Of a stretch of DNA of 64,000 nt, positions 56,974 through 64,000 are shown piece after piece. This DNA comes from Akebia trifoliata. Its lineage: Eukaryota > Streptophyta > Magnoliopsida > Ranunculales > Lardizabalaceae. The notes below the pieces were generated by a model, which was given only the letters and a program-made list of their open reading frames with translations, did not search any database and had not been told where the DNA came from. The DNA is taken from NCBI GenBank assembly GCA_017979445.1, contig CM030711.1:16136922-16200921 (forward strand), written 5' to 3'. The position numbers and the translations under genes were made by a program. How positions within the stretch are numbered: position 1 is the first letter of the stretch; each line of letters starts with the position of its first letter.

Positions 56974-58040
56974 ATGGCGGCTTTGGTCGGCCTCTTCCTC
57001 CTCCTCGTTGCTATCATTTCCGGCACTGTTGTGTCAGATCCGGACATGCTCCAAGATGTATGTGTGGCCGATCCCTCTTCAGGTATTATAATCATTCCAT
57101 CTACCCACTTTTTCTCTCTCTCTCTCTCTCTCCCCTAAGAAAAAGAAAAAAGATGAAGATGATGTGGCTACCCTAATTCCTCATTTGCTTCAACTATAAT
57201 ATTCCTAGCTTTTCAAGAGAAAAAAGGAACATCTTTTCTTAATGGGGTAGCTTTGTTTTCCTTATATTTATTTTCTTCTTCTTCTTCTTCATATCATCCA
57301 ATAAAACTGTTTGATTAGTCCAATTTTCACACACACACACACACACATCTATGTTTGGTTGGTCTCTAATAGCTTTGTTCAATTACTCAAAACACATAGC
57401 TGGATCTTTATAATTAATTAAGTCATTAATTACACACAAAATGTTATGGAATTTAAATTTGAATTTTACATACTTGTAACTAAATTGGTTCACAGGCGTA
57501 GAGCTCAATGGTTTTGCTTGCAAGAAAGTGGCCAACGTAACAGCTGCAGATTTCTTCTTTGCCGGTCTAGCTAAACCTGGACTTACCAACAATTCAATGG
57601 GGTCTCTTGTAACCACGGCTAATGTACAGAAAATTCCAGGCCTCAATACACTGGGCGTCTCCCTCTCCCGTATCGATTACGCACCTGGTGGCTTAAACCC
57701 ACCACACACGCACCCTCGTGCGACCGAGATCGTATTCGTCCTTGAGGGCCAATTGGACGTGGGATTCATTACCACCGCTAATGTTCTCATCTCCAACACA
57801 ATCAAGAAAGGTGAGATCTTTGTCTTTCCAAAGGGTCTAGTCCATTTCCAGAAGAACAATGGGGATAAGCCTGCTGCGGTGATCGCTGCCTTTAATAGCC
57901 AATTGCCCGGTACACAGTCCATAGCTACAACTCTATTTGCAGCAACTCCATCGGTGCCTGACAATGTGCTCACCAAGGCCTTCCAGGTGGGCACCAAAGA
58001 GGTTGAGAAGATCAAGTCAAAGCTTGCTCCCAAAAAGTAG
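56974..58040 (+). CDS. Germin-like protein (cupin)
   Basis: Two exons, 56974-57082 and 57496-58040, join in phase 1 to give 217 aa, the usual germin-like length. The N-terminus MAALVGLFLLLVAIISGTVV is a signal peptide. The mature part begins SDPDMLQDVCVADPSS, whose Cys pairs with the Cys of NGFACKK. Cupin box 1 is seen as HTHPRATEIVFVLEG (two His and one Glu metal ligands) and box 2 as GEIFVFPKGLVHFQ (third His). An N-glycosylation site NVT follows the second Cys. The C-terminus is VEKIKSKLAPKK. Such proteins are secreted to the cell wall as Mn-binding oligomers; some have superoxide dismutase or other activity, which cannot be read from sequence. The KGE sequence replaces the RGD-like tripeptide of some members. 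No lesion is visible. Confidence 0.96.
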
Positions 58041-58382
58041 AAGTTTATGTTCATATTTCATGTATCTATCTGCTGGAATCATCAAATTCTAATTCCATCC
58101 ATCACTGAATGTCAGATTCTGGCCAAACCAAACTTGTTTTTGTATGTTTCGACTGAAAAAATTAAAAATTTGTGAAATTTTTAATTGACTTTGTATTTGT
58201 ATCTGTGGAGATGATAATTTTTTAAGTTGTAATAAAGAAATATGAAAGGAGGTGGTACTACATCACCATTATTGATCAATCATTTGGGAACTTTATCTAT
58301 AAAGTACGTAATTGATTGTTTTTAATTAAGTATTTATCACTCTCATATTGGACTGGAGATTGATAAGAATGGGAGACCACAC
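58041..58382 (+). other. Germin-like gene 3' UTR and flank
   Basis: Non-coding sequence with AATAAAGAAATATGAAAGG at about 58230, a plausible poly-A signal region. Nothing else is seen. Confidence 0.5.
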
Positions 58383-58650
58383 CCACCCATGGGTTGCCTA
58401 AGTGGTAAGGGCAAGCACGTGAAGTGTGGGTTAGGCGCATGTCACGGGTTTGATTCCCCTCTTGGGTTTTTCTCATGATTTAACTGGGGGACCGTGAAGT
58501 GTGGGTTAGGCGCACGTCACGGGTTCGATTCTCCTCCTGGGTTTTTCTCATGATTTAACTGGGGGACCATGGCGGTGGGTTGCTGTGGTAGTCCTCCCCG
58601 AGATTAGTTGTGGTGCGCGCAAGCTGGCCCGGACACTCGGTTAGAAAAAA
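58383..58650 (+). mobile_element. tRNA-derived SINE with a duplicated B-box segment
   Basis: The head GGGTTGCCTAAGTGGTAAGG is an A-box-like tRNA start, GGGTTTGATTCCCC is a B box, and the 3' part ends GCCCGGACACTCGGTTAG before an A-rich tail, as in plant SINEs. A segment of about 83 bp starting GTGAAGTGTGGGTTAGGCGC occurs twice (58420 and 58493), so the element has two B boxes (GGGTTTGATTC and GGGTTCGATTC). Confidence 0.8.
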
Positions 58651-60899
58651 AGAAAAAGAAAAAAAAGAATGGGAGACCACATTGTTGGCCCCCAGGCCTC
58701 TTTCCAACTTGTAAAGAATATAATAAATAAATACACCAAGTCAGTCTAGGCCCATCATGGTTTTAGCACATTTGTTTCAATCCTTTAATTATGATATACA
58801 ACAAAAATGAGGTGTTACTCACATGACTCCAACTTTTGGTCCATCAATTGAATTGCTGGAACTTCACACCTGACTGATTATTTCTAGCCACTGGATTTTT
58901 TTCAACTGAAGCTTGAAATTCTGATGTGATCTACCCAGAGTTGTGCTTAATTAATCAAGGATTATATGCTAAAAATGCATTATTATTCCATTAATTACTA
59001 TTAAGCCAAATAAAATCAATATAGGTTAGTAAGGAGGAAGAAATATTAATCAATTTCATAGGTGTCTTAATAGTAAGGTAACCGAATACCTAACCATTCA
59101 TGTCACTTCTGTAGTGGGATGATAATTAAAAAGATGAGTATGCATGGGTCCACTACAACAATAGATTCCTCTTTTGCTTTTCCCCCGCGGAAACTAGGAG
59201 GCGGCCCATGGAGTGTGAACTGGATGAATTGTTAACATAAAACCAGAAAATTTGATCCAAACCACGCCTACCCAGAAACCACCTTCTTAGCACAGTTTTT
59301 TTAACAAAGCTTCAGCTGCAGTTCATGAAGTGTTTGAATTCGAGGACCTTAAAAACACTTCAATTGTGTATTAGGAGATGATATAACCAATTAAAGTCAT
59401 TTTGAACTGATAATGGCTGGCATGAAATGGTAATAGCATGTGCTATAAAGGGTGATGACAGTTGGCTGAAATTTTTTATGGCCATAAAGTTTGAACCCTT
59501 TTGTTTTGGGAGGTAAGCTCCTCGGGGCAGGGAGCTGCCTTGCTGAGAAATGAGAATTACAGGATCATTATCCATCGATTGAGTTGAGACAATTCTCAAC
59601 GAGCTCATGATGACACACAATTAAATTAACCCTAAACAGTATCACAATAGAAGAAATAAAATAAACAAACACATCCGCTTTCCCCCAAATATGCTTCATA
59701 TTTGTACTCTTGAATTCCCCAAGCATTGCTTCAAATAGAAGCCTTACATAGATGGCTATCAGCCCTGTAACATAAATTGGGCTAGGATCACTCTTTTTCA
59801 AAAACACAACACAAGCTCCCGAACGGTTTCTAATGGTCCCACCATACCAACATCATCATCTCCAAGAGCACCATCACAATTTAAAAGATGGTTGACCCCA
59901 CTTAGTAGCTCCCTGCATCATTTGCCTTGTTTCTCACATACTTTTTTACTAGGACAATCCATTCTTTAAGACCAAAGTCAGACACCATGCCACACCCATA
60001 TCTCATGACTACACCAGAAGAATTGTTAATATATTCAATGTTTTGTGTTGAACTATTAGTATAAACTGTTTAATTATATGGTTTCAATGTACATGAGCTG
60101 GTCAGAACAGTGGCTCTCGGAAGGTAGGTGCTGGTATTTCTAAGAGAGGAGGTATGTTTAACGACCCTTCTCTCATTTTTCGGTACATTCTATCCCTTCC
60201 TTTGAGAATTCCACTTTCTGTCTCCATAAAGATCATGTTCCAGCTTCTTTTTTTCTTTCTTGGGATTTTTCCTTGCACACAGAGGTGTGCAGCGCTTTTT
60301 CTAGTTACAGGTCTCCTAATCCTTCAGCATTGATCGATCATGCCCAAGTTAGTGAGTTCTCTCTAATCAGGGACAGAAGAATGGAGAACAGGGAAGATCT
60401 TCCTTTGTTATCTCCAAAGTCCTTAGCCTTGACTCAGAGTCAAACTGTGGCGTTTACAGCGAATTAGACAGAGGGGTATAACGATGGTTATTGGGTTGAT
60501 CGAGGGACACACGAGAGTACCTTACAACAAGAGGAGTTTTGGTTGGTTAGAAATGAGTTAGAGACTGTAGAGTTGTTAATGTGTGAAGCGATGAATTTGG
60601 CAGTCATTTGGGATTGTTCTAGAGACAGAAGAAAAAGACTCCTCTCTTATTCTAAGGGTGGTGATTGGGGACTTGAGAGAGAGGAATCTTTTAATGGGAG
60701 AGCTAAATCAGATGAATAGGAAAAATGGCATGGAGAAAATAGATCCGATTCAAGTCAATTTAGAAAGTCGGGAAATTTGAAGCTTTAGCGATGCCAATCT
60801 AACGATTTAGTGGTTATCGCTCCTTTGGAGGTAGCTAGGAGGAGTCCAGGACCTTGCTTGAGGAAGGAGATCATGAGACAGGGGAAAGAGCCTGTAGTG
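58651..60899. other. Intergenic DNA upstream of the terminal LINE
   Basis: No gene is firmly supported. On the minus strand a frame at 59807-59568 (GLIAIYVRLLFEAMLGEFKS on) looks protein-like but has no family I recognise, no splice partner and no support from context. Sequence from about 60100 to 60900 has scattered frames such as SLIRDRRMENREDLPLLSPK. This could be the 5' part (ORF1 or linker) of the LINE that follows, but no RNA-binding motif is visible. Confidence 0.35.
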
Positions 60900-63800
60900 G
60901 TTGCAAGTTTATCGGAGGGATCAAGGAATTTGACAAGGGGGGGGAGTAAGTGAGGTTATCAATGACGTTTAGAATTTTGTCGTTATCACTCTTCAAGAAT
61001 CAGAATTAGCATAGGTTTGGGAGATAACAGAAAGAGGGCAGCAGTGAAGGCTTTTATCAAATAAAAAAGCCCAAGTCTAGTCATGCTTCAAGAATCAAAA
61101 TTAGAGGTTTGCGACAAAAATATCATTCAGTAGCTTTGAGGTGGAGATATTGGTTGGATTACCCTCCCTTCTTTAGGCTCAGCTGGAGGTATGATTGCGA
61201 TGTGGAATAAGGAATTGATGCATGTAACCGATAGCTTGGTGGAGGCGTTTTCATTATCTGTCTTGTGTAATTGCGTCAATGATGATTTTCATTGGGTGTT
61301 CTCTAGTATTTATGGCCTGTCTAAAACCAGGGAAAGAGCAATTTTGGGAGGAGCAGGAAGATATTGCTGTTTATTGGGACAAACCGTGGGTCCTAGGTGG
61401 GGACTTTGATGTCACTAGATTTTGTTATGAGAAAAATGGGACTTCAATGGCCTTGTTAGCAGGCATGCTTTAAGGGATTTACTGGTGCTAGGAAGAAGAT
61501 TTACAGGGTCCAATAACCAAGAAAATCCCAGGATGTCTAGATTAGATAGATTTCTGGTGGATGAGTTGTGGGAGAAGTTTCAAAATGTGGTTCATTCGGT
61601 CACGTGCAGTCCAGACTCAAATCATACTCCTATTTTCTTGGAGGAGGGGCAATTCAATAATAGACAACCACCTTTTAGATTTGAAAATATGTGGCAGTCA
61701 CCCAAACATTTTGGATCTTACTAAGGCTTGGTGAAACATGGGGAATTCGTTTAAAAGCAAACTCAAATTTTTGAAAGAGAAGTTGAAGGTGTGGAGGTGT
61801 TGGGGAAGCTAGATGTGAAGAAGGCGGGGATCCTTATAGATATTGAAGTTTTGGATGCAAAAGAGGAAGTGGGAGATTTAACAATTCAGGATAGAGTTAG
61901 GAGAATAGAATTGAAATCGGAGTTTCAAAGGGTGGTGTTAATGGAGGAAATTAGTTGAAGAAAAAAATCGAGAATCAAATGGTTGAAGGAAGGGGATAAC
62001 CACACTAAATTCTTTCACAAAGTGGCAAATTTTCATTTAAGTAACTTGATTTCTAAGCTTTCAATCAATGGGATTTTGGTGGAAGGAGAGGAGGAGATTA
62101 GGGAAGGGGTTGTGGGTTATTATATGGAGTTGTATAGGGAAAGGGAATCCAAACATCCTCGTCCTGGTAACCACAAAAATTCTATGGATTAATGTGCTAT
62201 TGCAACAGATTTTAGCGGTGGATAAAGAAATTTACAACTATTGCCCCCACAAAAAAAATTTCCACTCTTAGATGCCCCACAACTATTTTTTTCACTCTTA
62301 ATTATCCCCACAAATTTTTTTCTACTCTTGGCTGCACCCACATGAGCAAAATCCTGGTTCCGCCCTTGCTGATAACTTGGATTTTCACCCCCTTAATTAG
62401 GAGGACAAGGTGTGGCTGGAGAGACCAATTGGGGAGGATGAGGTAAGAGTCGTGGTTTGTTCTATGAGTGAGGATAGGGCCCCTAGGCTGGATGGGTTTA
62501 CCATGGTTTTTTTCAAACATTGTTGGGATATTAGTTCGAAAGACTTAATGAAGATGTTTGAAGAATTGCAAGAGAAAAATTGTTTGGACAATGGGTTGAA
62601 TAGTACCTTTGTGGCTTTGATTCCTAAGAGAACGGGGTCAGATGACTTAGGATACTTTAGACCCATTAGTTTGATTGGTTCGGTGTATAAAATCATTTCT
62701 CGGGTGTTGGCTTCTAGATTGAAAGAGGTGTTGAAAATTTTAATTGGATCTGAATAAGGGGCCTTTATTAAATGGAGACAGATTTTAGATGGAGTATTGA
62801 TAGCTAATGAATGTCTTGACTCGAGATCGAAAGAAAAAAAGACCGGATTGGTAGGAAAAATCGATTTGCAAAAAGTTTACGATCATATGAGTTGGGAGCA
62901 TATGGAGTATATGTTGGTAAGATAGGTTTTGGGTCAAAGTGGATAGGGTAGATTATGACGTGCACAACTACGGCCTCCTTCTCTATTCTTATAAACGGTA
63001 GTCTGGCAGGTTTCTTTAGAGGCACGAAGGCCTTGAGACAGGGGGATCCCTTATCCCCGTTTTTATTTCTTATTGTGGCTGAGGCTCTAGGTAAACTTTT
63101 CGAAAGGGTAGTAGATTTAAGGAAGTTATCGGGTTTTGGGGTGAACAATGAAGGATCGTTAATATCTCAGCTTCAATTTGCAGATGATACCTTGGTGTTC
63201 TTAGATCACTCAAAAGAGCAAGTGTGTATTTTGCGAGTGCTATTGTATTGTTTTGAAGCAGTCTTCGATTTGCACATAAACTTGAAAAAAAACAAGTTGT
63301 TTGGGTTGGGAAACGTTTTTGATCTTCTTATGTTGGCAGCCATGTTAAGCTGATCCTCTGGCACTCTTCCTTCTTACTTAAGCTTACCGTTAGGGCTCCC
63401 TTACAATAGCAAGAGTATCTAGGAAGGGATAGTGGAGAGATTGGAAAAGAAGCTGAGCATATGGAAGGCGAGATACCTTTCAAAAGGAGGAAAGGTAACT
63501 CTGATTAAGAGTATTTTGACCAATATTCCGCAGAGATTAAGTTGGAGGCCTAATGAAGAATTTCCCATGGAATGATAAGAATGGAGGAAGAAGGTACCAC
63601 TTGATAAATTAGAAGTTGAGTTGTACTCCAAAAAAAAATAGAGGATTGGAGATCAGAGGTCTAAGGCTTTCCCATAGAGATATGTTGGGAAATTGGTTGT
63701 GGAGGTTTGGGGAGGAAAAAAGTAGTTTGTGGAAGAGAGTTGTGCATGGTAAGTACGATGAGAAGAGATTTGGTTGGTACAGTGGTGAGGTCTCAAGTAT

Positions 63801-64000
63801 GTATGGTTGTAATGTGTGGAAAGGGATTCTCAAGGTTGTCAACCAATTTGATAGATGAATCACTTATAAAGTGGGGTTAGGAGATAGAGTTAGTTTTTGA
63901 GAGGATAGATGGTGTGGTATCTGAAGAATTGTAGAAAGATAATTATCAAGTCTCTTTGTGAGAGCTTGGTAGGAATTTATATTAGTAAACTAGTAAAAAG
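60900..64000 (+). mobile_element. L1-type LINE ORF2, degenerate, runs off the window end
   Basis: Endonuclease-like text comes first: AVKAFIK, VMLQESKLEV, IGWITLPSLGSAGGMIAMWN, KPWVLGGDFDVTRFCYEKNG and RMSRLDRFLVDELWEKF. A linker follows with EGDNHTKFFHKVANFHLSNL. Next come reverse transcriptase blocks EVRVVVCSMSEDRAPRLDGF, LNSTFVALIPKRTGSDDLGY, FRPISLIGSVYKIISRVLAS, FRGTKALRQGDPLSPFLF and the catalytic LQFADDTLVFLDH (63172-63210). The start of the C-terminal region is CTPKKNRGLEIRGLRLSHRD. Frames are broken by many stops and shifts. The gene order and the last block match the LINE fragments at 21271 and 32482, so one family produced all three. Confidence 0.92.
62222..62385. mobile_element. 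Small insertion inside the LINE
   Basis: Between GCGGTGGAT and TTGGATTTTCACCCCC the ORF2 homology is interrupted by about 165 bp. This stretch is rich in CCCCACAA and TTTTTTTCTACTC-like words and ends CAAAATCCTGGTTCCGCCC. The closing phrase also occurs at 6799-6816 (CAAGAAAATCCTGGCTCCGC). It is probably a fragment of another transposon. Borders and class are not resolved. Confidence 0.5.

Noticed and set aside
56910..57176. 88-codon ORF over germin-like exon 1 in another frame
   Set aside because: The signal-peptide exon in the other frame with a correct GT donor explains the sequence.
57383..57646. Minus-strand ORFs over the germin-like exon (also 57677-58054)
   Set aside because: Antisense of the cupin exon, with no independent support.

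Overview
This is flowering-plant nuclear DNA. It is AT-rich, has short GT-AG introns, and carries L1-type LINEs, tRNA-derived SINEs, MITEs and a solo LTR. The species cannot be told from the sequence. Four gene loci look functional: the 3' part of a POLTERGEIST-type PP2C phosphatase (2-4302), a complete nucleoporin NUP98 (26485-36455, 12 coding exons, 1038 aa), the intronless Mediator subunit MED4 (45491-46741) and a two-exon germin-like protein (56974-58040). All four are on the + strand. They belong to different pathways (meristem and phosphatase signalling, nuclear pore, transcription, extracellular cupin), so no operon-like cooperation is expected.

The most unusual region is 6.8-24.4 kb. 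An upstream partial copy of NUP98 (6825-10325) has lost its start codon (ATG to ATA), its exon 2 splice acceptor (AG to TG) and the frame of exon 2. Its GLEBS exon (exon 4, the RAE1/Gle2-binding segment) and the head of the next FG exon have been amplified downstream as a tandem array. Counting the copy itself, there are six GLEBS exons and seven truncated FG exons, separated by about 1.2-1.5 kb of non-NUP98 filler. All six GLEBS exons and all seven exon-5 heads are still open and keep their splice sites (unit E keeps only part of exon 5). Every exon-5 head ends at the same new in-frame stop, and the indels inside the exon-5 copies are multiples of three. A 5'-truncated LINE with an 8-bp target duplication later landed in one filler.

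Between the genes are TE remnants: LINE fragments (21.3-22.7, 32.5-33.9, 42.0-43.4 and 60.9-64.0 kb), a copia-like solo LTR (8.25 kb), hAT-like and Mutator-like MITEs with readable target duplications, long foldback elements (36.9-38.4, 39.0-39.4, 53.6-54.1 kb) and three SINE families. A decayed REVEILLE/LHY-CCA1-like pseudogene lies at 40.3-43.7 kb and is split by an old antisense LINE. A 1.15-kb segment starting in the MED4 3' UTR is repeated 2.7 kb downstream. No CRISPR array, rRNA gene or convincing tRNA gene was seen.
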